A stretch of DNA of 45,248 nucleotides from Verrucomicrobiaceae bacterium (lineage in GTDB: Bacteria; Verrucomicrobiota; Verrucomicrobiia; Verrucomicrobiales; Akkermansiaceae), in assembly GCA_005787565.1 (NCBI GenBank), contig SYAP01000357.1, forward strand, positions 1 through 45,248. The letters run 5' to 3'. Below are positions 24,602 through 34,135 of this stretch, piece by piece. The translations under genes and the position numbers were made by a program. The notes below the pieces were generated by a model, which saw only the letters and a program-made list of their open reading frames with translations, did not search any database and was not told the DNA's origin. How positions within the stretch are numbered: the stretch's first letter is position 1; every line of letters starts with the position of its first letter.

Positions 24602-26170
24602 ATGAGACTCTTCTTCATCCTTCTCGCCACCGCAGTGCTCGCCTCAGCACAATCCCCGCCCCCCGGCACCATCATCCACCACTCCCCCGCCTCCTCCGGC
24701 CTCTACATCGGATCACCCTCCCTCTGCGTCGCTCCCGATGGCTCCTACCTCGCCAGCCACGATCACTTCGGCCCCAAAAGCAAGGAACACGAAATAGCCC
24801 GCGGCCGCCTCTACCGCTCCACAGACAAAGGAAAATCCTGGTCCCACCTCCAAGATTTCGAAGGCTTCTTCTGGACCGGCCTCTTCACCCACCGCAACTC
24901 CGTCTTCCTGTTAGGAACCGACAAGCACCACGGCAATGTCGTCATCCGCAAATCCACCGACTCCGGAAAATCCTGGACCGACCCAAAAGTCATCGCCGAA
25001 GGCCAATGGCACACCGCCCCCATGCCCGTCATCAAACACGACGGCCGAATCTGGCGCACCATCGAGGACGCACACACCAGCAACAAATGGGGAGAACGCT
25101 ACCGCGCACTCATGATGTCCGCCCCATCCGGCGCCGACTTGTTAGACCCTGCCAGTTGGACCTTCACCAACCCCATCGCCCGGGACACCACTTGGCTCGA
25201 CAACGATTTCGCCGCATGGCTCGAAGGCAACGCCGTCGTCGATCCTATCGGAAACCTCGTCAACATCCTCCGCGTCGACACCTCGAAACTCCCTGAGAAA
25301 GCCGCCATCATCCAAATCTCAAAAGACGGCACCACCGCCACCTTCGATCCAACATCCGGCTTCATCGACCTCCCCGGCGGATCAAAGAAATTCACCATCC
25401 GCAAAGACCCCACCGGCCCCGGCTACTGGTCCCTCGCCACCATCATCCCGGAAAATCATCCCCCCCTCGGCCGCCCCGCCTCAACCCGCAACACCCTCGC
25501 CCTCATCCACTCCAACGACCTCCGAGATTGGCAAGTCCGTTCCATCCTTCTCCACCATCCCGATGTCGTAAAACACGGCTTCCAATACGTCGACTGGCAC
25601 TTCGAAGGAAACGACCTCATCGCCGCCTGCCGAACCGCATGGGACGATGCCCAAGGCGGCGCACGCAACAACCACGACGCCAACTTTCTCACCTTCCACC
25701 GCTGGCAAAACTTCCGCGCCCTCACCCGCGCCAACGACGTCCCCGTCCCGGATCCCACACCCCTCACCCACGAAACCCCAACTTTCACCCTTCGCGGCGA
25801 TTCCTTCGAAATCACCCTCCTCGGCAATCGCCATCGCGCATTCTCTAACAGGCAATACCTCTGGCTCAATCTCCCACCATCCCTCGAAGGTCTCCGCTAC
25901 ACCATGCTCCCCGGCGGCGCGAAACCCTACCTAACCGTCACCGCCAAAGCAGACACCACCCTCCGCATCATCACCGCACCCGAACAACCCAAAATCGATC
26001 TCTCCAACTGGACCCGCGGCCCCGAATCCTTCCGCTACAACGACACCGCCGAAACCACCGTGGCCACCTTCTCCCGCAACATCAAGAAAGGCGAAACCCT
26101 CCGCCTCCCCGCCGGTAACTGGACCGGTGCCATGCTCATCATGCCGGATTCCCCCGAGATCCGCGACTGA
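24602..26170 (+). CDS. Secreted sialidase-fold (BNR/Asp-box) protein
   Basis: 522 residues with a signal peptide (MRLFFILLATAVLASAQ). Two Asp boxes are visible, YRSTDKGKSW and RKSTDSGKSW (SxDxGxxW), near residues 78 and 122, typical of six-bladed exo-alpha-sialidase-like propellers. A C-terminal beta domain follows (about 390-520). The Arg triad and Tyr nucleophile of true sialidases could not be placed confidently, so the substrate may be another glycan. It is a lone plus-strand gene between kamA and prfA. Together with the sialate O-acetylesterase-like gene at 39.7 kb it hints at host or algal glycan use, but they are 13 kb apart. Confidence 0.75.
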   Translation: MRLFFILLATAVLASAQSPPPGTIIHHSPASSGLYIGSPSLCVAPDGSYLASHDHFGPKSKEHEIARGRLYRSTDKGKSWSHLQDFEGFFWTGLFTHRNSVFLLGTDKHHGNVVIRKSTDSGKSWTDPKVIAEGQWHTAPMPVIKHDGRIWRTIEDAHTSNKWGERYRALMMSAPSGADLLDPASWTFTNPIARDTTWLDNDFAAWLEGNAVVDPIGNLVNILRVDTSKLPEKAAIIQISKDGTTATFDPTSGFIDLPGGSKKFTIRKDPTGPGYWSLATIIPENHPPLGRPASTRNTLALIHSNDLRDWQVRSILLHHPDVVKHGFQYVDWHFEGNDLIAACRTAWDDAQGGARNNHDANFLTFHRWQNFRALTRANDVPVPDPTPLTHETPTFTLRGDSFEITLLGNRHRAFSNRQYLWLNLPPSLEGLRYTMLPGGAKPYLTVTAKADTTLRIITAPEQPKIDLSNWTRGPESFRYNDTAETTVATFSRNIKKGETLRLPAGNWTGAMLIMPDSPEIRD

Positions 26171-26253
26171 TCCCATCAGCGCCATTCTCTCTCACAAATT
26201 CTTTTTCCTCCCCCTCACGCCGCCTCGCGCGTATCAAATCGCCCGAGCCCGCC

Positions 26254-27327
26254 ATGGACTACTCCCAGCTGATCGCCAAACGCCGCGACCGCTTCTCCGA
26301 ACTGGAGGAAGCGATCGGCGATCCATCGCTCTTCGATGACCCGAAACGCGCCACGGCTCTCCTCCGCGAACACCGCCAACTCAAACAAACCCTCGACCTC
26401 TGGGACCGCCTCCAGGACGTCAATCGCCGCCACATCGAAAATCTCGACCTCGCGAAATCCACCGACAGCGACCTCGCGGAAATGGCCGCCGAGGAAATCC
26501 CACTCCTCGAAGCAGAACGCAAACAGCTCTCCAGCGACCTCCAATACGCCCTCCTCCCCGCCGATCCGGACGAGGACCGCGACGCCCTCGTCGAAATCCG
26601 CGCCGGTGCCGGTGGCGACGAAGCATCCCTCTTCGCTTCCGAGCTGATGCGTCTCTATCAGCGCCACTCCGAGCGCCGCGGCTGGCGCTGCGAACACCTC
26701 GAAAGCAGCCCCTCCGAAGTCGGCGGCTTCAAGGAAGTCATCCTCCGCATCTCCGGCGATGAGGTCTTCCGCCATCTCAAATACGAATCCGGCGTCCACC
26801 GCGTCCAACGCGTCCCCGCCACCGAAACCCAAGGCCGCGTCCACACCTCCACCGTCACCGTCGCCGTCCTCCCGGAAGCCGAGGAAGTCGATGTCGAACT
26901 CAAACCCGAAGACCTCCGCATCGAAGTCTGCCGCGCGGGCGGCGCTGGCGGCCAACACGTCAACCGCACCGAATCCGCCGTCCAGATCTTCCACCTCCCC
27001 ACCGGCCTCTACGTCCGCTGCGAGGACGGCCGCTCCCAAATCAAAAACAAGGAAATGGCTCTCCAGATCCTGCGCTCGAAACTCTACGAACGCAAAATGC
27101 GCGAGCAACAGGAAGCCTACTCCTCACACCGCCGCAGCCTCATCGGCTCAGGTGACCGGTCGGAAAAAATCCGCACCTACAACTTCCCCCAATCCCGTGT
27201 CACCGATCACCGCATCGGCTTCACATCCCACAATCTAACATCCTTGATGGAGGGCGATCTGGAAGAGGTCACCCAACAGCTCCAGAAATCGGAAATGGCC
27301 GACCGCCTCGCCGAGGCCGGTCTCTGA
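26254..27327 (+). CDS. prfA: Peptide chain release factor 1
   Basis: 357 residues, the standard length. The GGQ peptidyl-hydrolysis motif is in RAGGAGGQHVNRTESAV (about residues 231-233), and the stop-codon-reading segment VPATETQGRVHTS carries the PxT motif of RF1 (UAA/UAG reading). No prmC methyltransferase gene is adjacent. It ends 5 bp before the convergent recG gene. The presence of a normal RF1 argues against reassignment of UAG in this organism, relevant to the interrupted gene at 43.2-45.2 kb. Confidence 0.96.
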   Translation: MDYSQLIAKRRDRFSELEEAIGDPSLFDDPKRATALLREHRQLKQTLDLWDRLQDVNRRHIENLDLAKSTDSDLAEMAAEEIPLLEAERKQLSSDLQYALLPADPDEDRDALVEIRAGAGGDEASLFASELMRLYQRHSERRGWRCEHLESSPSEVGGFKEVILRISGDEVFRHLKYESGVHRVQRVPATETQGRVHTSTVTVAVLPEAEEVDVELKPEDLRIEVCRAGGAGGQHVNRTESAVQIFHLPTGLYVRCEDGRSQIKNKEMALQILRSKLYERKMREQQEAYSSHRRSLIGSGDRSEKIRTYNFPQSRVTDHRIGFTSHNLTSLMEGDLEEVTQQLQKSEMADRLAEAGL

Positions 27328-27332
27328 TCCCA

Positions 27333-29384
27333 TCACGCCGTCGTTCCCGCTTCCCCTTCGGCCCGCTCATCATCGATCAGCCCCCGCAATCCCGCATGGC
27401 ATCCGTCCAGCATGGGATCCTCGGAAATCACCCGGTCCGCCAACGCCCGCGCCTCCCGCAACAACGCGGTGTCCGTTAGAAAATCCGCGAACTTTAAGTC
27501 GGACAACCCGCTCTGCGCCGTCCCTAGCACATCCCCCGGCCCACGCAGCCGCAAATCCGCCTCCGCAATCTCGAAGCCATCCCCGCTCTGCTCCAAAACC
27601 CTCAACTTCTCCAACGCCTCTGGGCTCTTCCCGTCAGTCAGCAGGATGCAATACCCTTTGTGACCGCCCCTCCCGATCCGCCCCCGCAACTGATGGATCT
27701 GCGCTAATCCGAACCGCTCCGCATGGTGCAGCAACATCACGCTCGCATTCGGAACATCAACCCCCACCTCGATCACCGTCGTCGCAACCAACGCCGCAAT
27801 CTCCCCCTCACGGAACCGCCGCATCACCTCCTCCTTCTCCTCCGGCTTGAGCTTCCCGTGAATCAACCCCACCTCATAACCACCCAGCCGCTTTCGCCAC
27901 TTCTCAAACGCCTCCGTCGCGGACTCCGCCTTCAGCGTCCCACTCTCCTCAACCAGCGGATAAACCAGATACGCCTGCCGCCCCTGCCCCAACTGCTCCT
28001 TCACAAACTTCGTCACATCCGTCTGCTTCGGAGAAACACGAACCGCAGTCACAATCTTCGCACGCCCCGGCGGCTTCTCGTCTAACAAGGAAACATCCAG
28101 ATCCCCGTAAATCGTCATCGTCAGGGTCCGCGGAATCGGCGTCGCCGTCATCACCAGAACATCCGGCATCACCCCCTGCCGTATCAACGCCGCCCGCTGC
28201 GCCACCCCGAACTTGTGCTGCTCGTCAATCACCACCAACCCCAAATCCTCGAACGCCACTTTATCATACAATAACGCATGGGTCCCGATCAGAATCTGCG
28301 GCCTACCCTCGATCTCAAGATGACTCGTCTCATCCCGGCTCCCCGTCCTCAACGCCAACCGGATCCCCAACGGCTCCAACCACCGCTCGAATGTTAGAAA
28401 ATGCTGCTCCGCCAGAATCTGCGTCGGCGCCATCAACGCCGCCTGACATCCCGAATCGATCGCCAGCAACATCGCCGCCATCGCCACAAACGTCTTCCCA
28501 GCCCCCACATCCCCCTGCAACAACCGGTTCATCGGCCTCCGCGATCTCATGTCCGCCAGAATCTCCTTGATCGACCGCTTCTGCGCCCCTGTTAGATCAA
28601 ATGGCAGGCTCTCGTAAAACCGCTTGAGCGACGTCGTTTTCCACCCCAGCTCCCTCCCCTGCCGGTCATGATACCGGCTGCGCTTCCACACCACATTCAA
28701 TTGCAACGCGAAGAACTCCTCCAACGCGAACCTTCTCCGCGCCGCCACCCCGGCCTCCACCGATTCCGGAAAATGCGCCGCCCACAGCGCCTGATGCCGG
28801 CTCATCCCGTCACCCAAATCCGGCGGCCGTTCGAAACCCTCCGGCTCACATCGAACCAAACACAGATGCATCAACTCCCTCAACCGCCGCTGCGACAATC
28901 CTGATAGATTGCGATAGATCGGAACCACCCGTTCCACATGAATCGACTCTCCCGGATCATCCTCCCTCAACACCTCGAACTCGGGATGATCGATTACCAA
29001 CCTCCCCGTCGACAACTTCACCTTCCCATAAACAATGATCTCCTGCCCCGCCGCCACAACCTTGTGAATGAACGGCATGTTGAACCAACGCAACGTGACC
29101 TTCCCCGATCCGAACACGCCACCGCTCCCGTCCATCACCACCGCCTCGGTGAATCGCCTCCCGCCAAACCCCTTCGGCCCCGCGTCAATCACCGTCCCGC
29201 GCAAACAAACCGCCACCGCCGTCGGCTGATTCGGAAACGCATCAAACCGCCGCCTATCCTCATGCCTTCTCGGCAAATGCTCTAACAAATCCGCAGGCGT
29301 CCGCATCCCGGCGGCCTCAAGCGCCATCAGCTCCTTGCCGGCCAACATCCCCAATCCGGAAAACTCGTCGCGAGCGGAAATCAC
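27333..29384 (-). CDS. recG: ATP-dependent DNA helicase RecG
   Basis: 683 residues. An N-terminal wedge/OB region (TPADLLEHLPRRHEDRR, VVPIYRNLSGLSQRRLRELM) leads to the superfamily-2 helicase core: Walker A LLQGDVGAGKTFVAMAAML (about residue 295), DEQHKFGVAQR (DExH box), ATPIPRT, and motif VI LRGRIGRGGHKGYC. It remodels stalled replication forks and Holliday junctions in the cytoplasm. It is last in a minus-strand operon (prc, yggS, DUF971, recG) with short gaps (12 bp from the DUF971 gene). The start is GTG. Four TCTAACA/TGTTAGA motifs fall inside it, the densest cluster in the window. Confidence 0.95.
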   Translation of the reverse strand: MISARDEFSGLGMLAGKELMALEAAGMRTPADLLEHLPRRHEDRRRFDAFPNQPTAVAVCLRGTVIDAGPKGFGGRRFTEAVVMDGSGGVFGSGKVTLRWFNMPFIHKVVAAGQEIIVYGKVKLSTGRLVIDHPEFEVLREDDPGESIHVERVVPIYRNLSGLSQRRLRELMHLCLVRCEPEGFERPPDLGDGMSRHQALWAAHFPESVEAGVAARRRFALEEFFALQLNVVWKRSRYHDRQGRELGWKTTSLKRFYESLPFDLTGAQKRSIKEILADMRSRRPMNRLLQGDVGAGKTFVAMAAMLLAIDSGCQAALMAPTQILAEQHFLTFERWLEPLGIRLALRTGSRDETSHLEIEGRPQILIGTHALLYDKVAFEDLGLVVIDEQHKFGVAQRAALIRQGVMPDVLVMTATPIPRTLTMTIYGDLDVSLLDEKPPGRAKIVTAVRVSPKQTDVTKFVKEQLGQGRQAYLVYPLVEESGTLKAESATEAFEKWRKRLGGYEVGLIHGKLKPEEKEEVMRRFREGEIAALVATTVIEVGVDVPNASVMLLHHAERFGLAQIHQLRGRIGRGGHKGYCILLTDGKSPEALEKLRVLEQSGDGFEIAEADLRLRGPGDVLGTAQSGLSDLKFADFLTDTALLREARALADRVISEDPMLDGCHAGLRGLIDDERAEGEAGTTA

Positions 29385-29396
29385 CTGACCAACCTT

Positions 29397-29717
29397 TCAG
29401 ACTTGCCCCTGCTCCGCCAGCCCCGCCAAACGCCTCAAATACGGAAACGAGTAAATTCCCGTCGAGTGCCCATCCGCCCAAAACAGCTGCAAACCATACC
29501 CGCCCACCCATTCGAACCGCTGCAATTCAAACGCCCGCGGCCCATGTTCCACCCGTGGCCTAAGCACCCGCCCCAACGCATCCGGCTCGCCTTGGCACGC
29601 CGCACACGGACAAGCCCTCCTCAACATCGCCAACTCCAAATACGCCTCACCCCCGTCGCCAAACGAAAGCGCAAACTCGTTTCCTATCACCACCGCGTGC
29701 TCAAGAGTCAGTGCCAT
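29397..29717 (-). CDS. DUF971 (gamma-butyrobetaine hydroxylase N-terminal-like) protein
   Basis: 106 residues. CPCAACQGE provides Cys ligands of the small zinc-binding fold found at the N-terminus of gamma-butyrobetaine hydroxylases, and the pattern LQLFWADGHSTGIYSFPYLR is the usual DUF971 C-terminal signature. Standalone DUF971 proteins are small; some are linked to Fe-S cluster or redox functions, but no role is established for this one. It sits 12 bp before recG and 16 bp after yggS, so it belongs to the same transcript. Confidence 0.85.
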   Translation of the reverse strand: MALTLEHAVVIGNEFALSFGDGGEAYLELAMLRRACPCAACQGEPDALGRVLRPRVEHGPRAFELQRFEWVGGYGLQLFWADGHSTGIYSFPYLRRLAGLAEQGQV

Positions 29718-29733
29718 GCGCCGCCATCATCAC

Positions 29734-30444
29734 TCATCCCAGCTCTCCGTCCACCCGATACGCACGCCGCCCGAAAATTGACGAGCCTACCCGCACGTGC
29801 GTCGCCCCCTCCTCCACCGCCACCACATAATCCCCGCTCATCCCCATGCTCAAACTCGGCAAACGCACGGAAAAATCCCGCTCCAGCCGATCCCTAAACT
29901 CCCGCATCGCCACAAACCATTTCCGCGATTCCTCCGCCTCATCCTCCGCCGGCGGAATACACATCAAACCAATCACCTCCACCCTCTTCAGCGCCAAAAT
30001 CCCCTCCATCTCCGCGATCAAATCACCCGGCTCGAATCCCCCCTTGCTCTCCTCACCCGCCAGATTCACTTGCAGAAAAACCTGGGGCGATACGCAAAGC
30101 TCCCCCGCAACCTCATCCATATACGCCGCAAGCCGGAACGAATCCACCGCATGAATCACCGAAAACGACGGCAACAGCTTCCTCACCTTGTTCCGCTGCA
30201 CCCGCCCAATAAAATGCCAGCGGATCGAGCCGGACAACGCATCAATCTTCGGCTGCGCCTCCTGCTGCCTGCTCTCCCCGAACACCCGTTGCCCAGCCTC
30301 ATAAGCCTCCCGGATCGACTCCACAGGAAACGTCTTCGACACCGCAATCAGCTCGACCCCTCCCACATCACGCCCAGCCCCAATGCAGGCTGCGGCAATC
30401 CGCGAGCGAACCTCACTCAGATTTTCTGGGATCTCCCCGGGCAT
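29734..30444 (-). CDS. yggS: YggS-type pyridoxal phosphate homeostasis protein
   Basis: 236 residues, a TIM-barrel of the fold-type III PLP proteins. The PLP lysine is in LIAVSKTFP; WHFIGRVQRNKVRK, LSMGMSGDYVVAVEEGATHVRVGSSIFG complete the family signature. The segment usually reading FGEN is FGES here, a small departure. It binds PLP without catalysis and buffers PLP supply. The ATG shares its A with the stop of the protease gene upstream (TGATG), so translation is coupled. It lies with a DUF971 gene and recG, away from the pilT/proC neighbours common elsewhere. Confidence 0.92.
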   Translation of the reverse strand: MPGEIPENLSEVRSRIAAACIGAGRDVGGVELIAVSKTFPVESIREAYEAGQRVFGESRQQEAQPKIDALSGSIRWHFIGRVQRNKVRKLLPSFSVIHAVDSFRLAAYMDEVAGELCVSPQVFLQVNLAGEESKGGFEPGDLIAEMEGILALKRVEVIGLMCIPPAEDEAEESRKWFVAMREFRDRLERDFSVRLPSLSMGMSGDYVVAVEEGATHVRVGSSIFGRRAYRVDGELG

Positions 30445-32690
30445 CAGTTGTCCTTGAGAACACCAGCCATGCGCGCGTTCTCGGTGAGGTCCACCAAATC
30501 CTTCAACACCATCAACGACTCACGCTTGATCGGATCAAGCCCGGTCGGCCACTTCGGAGTATCGTCCAACTCCTCGGTCTCATCCTTCGCACGGCGCATG
30601 TATTCACCATCCTCCGTCGCCGGATCATACACTTGCAAATCCGCACCATTCTCAAGGGTATCCAAGGTCACCTTGTAGAACTTCATCGCAGCCTTGTCCT
30701 CCTTCGCCATTTGCTCAAACCGCACACGACGCTCGGCATTCCGATCCTTCTGCAGCTTGTCCGCCTCATCCAACTCCTGCTGCCGCTCGGCCTTGTTCAA
30801 GGAAATCTGATTCTCTTTGATCCGCTCCTTCGTCCGATCTACATCCTCCTGAATATAGCCGAAATCCTTGCACTCCTTCATCCGCGCCTGACTCAATTCC
30901 TGCAAACGCGGAATGAACAATCCTTGAACGTCCGCCGGCTTGAAATCCGCTGCTGGCCGGATCCGGTCGTGGGGCAACGGATTGTCCAGATACGCCTCTC
31001 CCACTTCCAACGCATCCATCAGACTCGGCATCAACAAATGCGGAACCACACCTTCCAACTGCGTCGATGATCCCGATGGACGGTAGAACTTCTGAATGGT
31101 CACCTTGAGATAACCCGCGCGATCCCGATTCGCCGCAAACAACGGCAACATCCGCCCGATATCCATCGGCTGCTGAACCGTTCCTTTGCCAAAGGTCGAA
31201 GACTCACCCACAACCACCGCCCGATTGTAATCCTGCAGGGCACCTGCAAGAATCTCACTCGCGGAAGCACTGCTCTTGTCCGTCATCACCACCATCGGAC
31301 CTTCGTAAATCGGCTTGCGGTTCTCAGCTTCCTTCACCTGAACCTGTCCGAGGGTGTTCTTCACCTGCACCACCGGTCCGCGATCAATGAAGAACCCAGT
31401 CATGCGACGAACTTCTTCCAGAGATCCCCCTCCGTTGTTCCGTAGATCAAGCACCAATCCGTCGATCTTCTCCTCGATCAAACGCTGCAAAATGCGCTCC
31501 ACATCCACCGAGCAACGGGTTTTGCCCTCGTCAAAATCCGCATAAAACGAAGGCAGCGTGATCACCCCAAGCCGACGGGCCACGCCCTTTTCAGACTTCA
31601 TCTCGATCACCTGACCGCTCGCCTGCTCATCCTTCAGCTCAACCTTGTCCCGCTCGATCACCACAATCCGCGTCTCCCCGGGAGGACCACCCGCCGGCTC
31701 AATCTTCAAGCGCACCGAACTCCCTTCTTTGCCCCGGATGAAATCAACCACCTTGTCGATCTTCATGAACATGATGTCGACCATGTCCTCCGCAGCACCC
31801 GTGTTCAATGAATCAACACCAACCACCCGATCGTTCAGCTTGAGCGTCCCCTCCCGATCGGCCGGGCCACCCACCACGATCCCCATGATCTTGGTCGCGC
31901 CATCTTCCTCGGCCTGAAGCAGCGCTCCAATCCCCACCAACTCATTCTTCATCCCGTCCTTGAAACGGTTCATCTCACGGAAGCTCATGTAATCCGTATG
32001 CGGATCATACGCCCGTGAGACCGAACTCAGGAAATAGTTGGCGATGTCCTCATCGTCCACGTCATTCACACTGTTCAAAAAACGCTTGTACCTCAGCGAA
32101 ATCTTCGACTTCGGATCCCGGTCATCTTTCCCCGGATCGGCCTTCCCTTGCTCGGTCGCCATCTTGGTCAGCAATTCGCGACGCAAAACTTCTGATAGAA
32201 CCGCCTCCTTGATTTGTAACTTCCAAAGCTCCGCAGCTTCAGCCTCATCCTTCGGCCACGGAGCATCCTTACGGCTCCGCATCACAGACTCCTTGGCGGT
32301 GAAATCAAACTCCTCCTCAAGCAGCTTTTCCGTCAAAGCAACCCGCGCCGCAACCCGCTCCTGGAAAACCTTGTAAATCTCCTTCGCCGGCTCCAAGCTC
32401 GTACCTTGCAGAAGCATCGTGTGAAGGCGATCCCCATACTTCGCACGGAAGCCATCCACATCCACCTGATTGAAATAGAGCCGACCAGAATCCAAATCGG
32501 CCAGATAGTCATGCAAGAACCGACGACTCAGCTCAGGATTGTAAGGAAGCCGGGCGAAGTGGCTGTTTTGAAGCATGATCGCCATTTGCCTGCCAACCTC
32601 ATTGAAGTCCGCACGCTGCGCACACGCAGTGCAGGAAAATACCACAATGCCTGCTGCTGCGGCCGCATTTCGAAGACTTGAAAAGATCAT
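30444..32690 (-). CDS. prc: Prc-like carboxy-terminal (tail-specific) processing protease
   Basis: The ATG at 32690 is chosen because it starts an export signal (MIFSSLRNAAAAAGIVVFSCTACAQ); the frame is open for another 26 codons. About 748 residues, close to E. coli Prc. N-terminal helical region (about 25-220), PDZ domain (about 230-310, IMGIVVGGPADREGTLKLNDRVVGVD), S41 catalytic core with Ser in DKSSASASEILAGALQDY and Lys in STFGKGTVQQ, and a charged C-terminal helical region (about 600-720). It degrades or trims periplasmic proteins by their C-termini. It is coupled to yggS (TGATG) and preceded by another PDZ-protein gene, next to the polysaccharide export genes. Confidence 0.9.
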   Translation of the reverse strand: MIFSSLRNAAAAAGIVVFSCTACAQRADFNEVGRQMAIMLQNSHFARLPYNPELSRRFLHDYLADLDSGRLYFNQVDVDGFRAKYGDRLHTMLLQGTSLEPAKEIYKVFQERVAARVALTEKLLEEEFDFTAKESVMRSRKDAPWPKDEAEAAELWKLQIKEAVLSEVLRRELLTKMATEQGKADPGKDDRDPKSKISLRYKRFLNSVNDVDDEDIANYFLSSVSRAYDPHTDYMSFREMNRFKDGMKNELVGIGALLQAEEDGATKIMGIVVGGPADREGTLKLNDRVVGVDSLNTGAAEDMVDIMFMKIDKVVDFIRGKEGSSVRLKIEPAGGPPGETRIVVIERDKVELKDEQASGQVIEMKSEKGVARRLGVITLPSFYADFDEGKTRCSVDVERILQRLIEEKIDGLVLDLRNNGGGSLEEVRRMTGFFIDRGPVVQVKNTLGQVQVKEAENRKPIYEGPMVVMTDKSSASASEILAGALQDYNRAVVVGESSTFGKGTVQQPMDIGRMLPLFAANRDRAGYLKVTIQKFYRPSGSSTQLEGVVPHLLMPSLMDALEVGEAYLDNPLPHDRIRPAADFKPADVQGLFIPRLQELSQARMKECKDFGYIQEDVDRTKERIKENQISLNKAERQQELDEADKLQKDRNAERRVRFEQMAKEDKAAMKFYKVTLDTLENGADLQVYDPATEDGEYMRRAKDETEELDDTPKWPTGLDPIKRESLMVLKDLVDLTENARMAGVLKDN

Positions 32691-32768
32691 GGGTGTGGGA
32701 ACGGGTAAACGTGGAAATTGTTTCAGAAAACTGTCACAGAACCACCCGTTGTCGATGGCAAAAACCAA

Positions 32769-33467
32769 TCATTCCTCACCCTTCTGACGCTCCACCCACT
32801 GCCGGAAATAACGCTCCTTCGCGACCCGGTCTCTCTCACCGATCTCTTCAGCGGTCAAGCCCATGAAACGATCCACCATGTCAGGCGGCCTCCGCCCCAA
32901 AACCAGCGGCACCTCCACCACCTCCCCCTTCCGCAACAACTTCAATGAAACCTTCGTCGCCGGCCGATATTTTTTGATCTCCTCACCAAATGCCAACGCC
33001 GCCCCAAATTCGCGCCAAACATGATCATCCACACCGACGATCAAATCTCCAACCGCCAACCCGAACTTCTCCGCAGGAGTCCCGGGAACCACATCAGTGA
33101 TCAAAATGGCCATCCGCTGCTCCGGATCCCCCGGAACAGCCACCCTCTGCTCTGCCATCATGATGCCGATGTAACCAGACTCGCCCTCTCGCAGATACTC
33201 GTCCGTCACCAACTCCTTGAGAACATCAAGGCACCGACTTCGAACTTCAGGACTCTCATGCGAGCGGGACTGCGCATACAAGGCAGGCATCGACTCCTTT
33301 GGTCTTTGTCTCGACCATGCTAACAATGAATCCTCGCTCTTTTCACGATCTTGGAACTTCTCCGAGGCCAAACCTCCCAAAAGCTCCGCAGGCAATTCAA
33401 CAGCGAAACCATGGTCGGCAAACCCCGAGAAACAAACCATGCACGCAGCCAGTTGAATCGGTTTCAT
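32769..33467 (-). CDS. Exported PDZ-domain protein
   Basis: 232 residues from ATG 33467, which starts a signal peptide (MKPIQLAACMVCFSGFADHGFA). A helical, HEAT-like N-terminal part (about 25-95, PEVRSRCLDVLKELVTDEYL) is followed by a PDZ domain (about 100-190, AILITDVVPGTPAEKFGLAVGDLIVGVDD) and a charged C-terminal helix. There is no protease domain. It lies between the polysaccharide export gene (gap 50 bp) and the Prc gene (gap about 78 bp), suggesting a periplasmic adaptor for Prc or for the export complex; this is inference from position only. Confidence 0.75.
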   Translation of the reverse strand: MKPIQLAACMVCFSGFADHGFAVELPAELLGGLASEKFQDREKSEDSLLAWSRQRPKESMPALYAQSRSHESPEVRSRCLDVLKELVTDEYLREGESGYIGIMMAEQRVAVPGDPEQRMAILITDVVPGTPAEKFGLAVGDLIVGVDDHVWREFGAALAFGEEIKKYRPATKVSLKLLRKGEVVEVPLVLGRRPPDMVDRFMGLTAEEIGERDRVAKERYFRQWVERQKGEE

Positions 33468-33517
33468 CAAAGATCGTTCGAAAATACCGGTAAACAATTG
33501 AATGCGCAAATGACACC

Positions 33518-34081
33518 TCACCGGCCAAGCCAGTCCTTCTGGGGAACTTCAATGGTGTCGCCCTGCTCAAGAGGAACCCGCATGAATTGCGCCTGTGTCA
33601 GATCATACTGGCGCTGCGTGCCGCCACGGAACAACTTCACCCGGCGCATGCTGCCGAAATCATCCGCACCACCTGCCGCCTGAATCGCCTGATAGAGAGT
33701 CAGCCCTTCGATGAATTTCACAGGTCCCGTCCGGCGGACTTTTCCACCCACGTGGACCACTTCCTCGTCGATGCTTTCAGCACTTGAGGCGATGACCTGA
33801 AACGTCGGGCTGGTGTAAATCCCCTGCGATTTGTAGAGCGACTCCAAAGTCGTCTGCAAATTCGCGGGCATCATGCCAGCGGCACGCACGGTGCCAATGA
33901 ACGGCATATTGATGCTTCCAGCTTCGGAAACAGGGTAGATTCCATTGATGCGAGCCTGCTCATCCGCAGGAACACCTTGGATCGAGATCTGGATCGCCCG
34001 TCCCGCCTTGATCTGGGAGAAGGCGGGGACAGCCGTCGATATCAGTGCCAAAACAAGGGCGATGATGGCTTTACGGTTCAT
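33518..34081 (-). CDS. Small Wza-like polysaccharide export protein (Poly_export + SLBB)
   Basis: 187 residues with signal peptide (MNRKAIIALVLALISTAVPAFS). A Poly_export-like domain (about 25-100, GRAIQISIQGVP..INGIYPVSEAGSINMPFIGTVRAAG) is followed by an SLBB-type domain (about 105-180, VHVGGKVRRTGPVKFIEGLTLYQAIQAAGG). It is about half the size of E. coli Wza and lacks the lipobox and the membrane-spanning C-terminal helix, so the outer-membrane pore may be supplied by another protein, such as the beta-barrel at 36.4-37.7 kb. It lies 54 bp after the BY-kinase gene. Confidence 0.85.
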   Translation of the reverse strand: MNRKAIIALVLALISTAVPAFSQIKAGRAIQISIQGVPADEQARINGIYPVSEAGSINMPFIGTVRAAGMMPANLQTTLESLYKSQGIYTSPTFQVIASSAESIDEEVVHVGGKVRRTGPVKFIEGLTLYQAIQAAGGADDFGSMRRVKLFRGGTQRQYDLTQAQFMRVPLEQGDTIEVPQKDWLGR

Positions 34082-34135
34082 GATAAGTTGGGATTGAATG
34101 TTGTTGGATTCGATGGTTTCTCAATAAGGAGGGGA

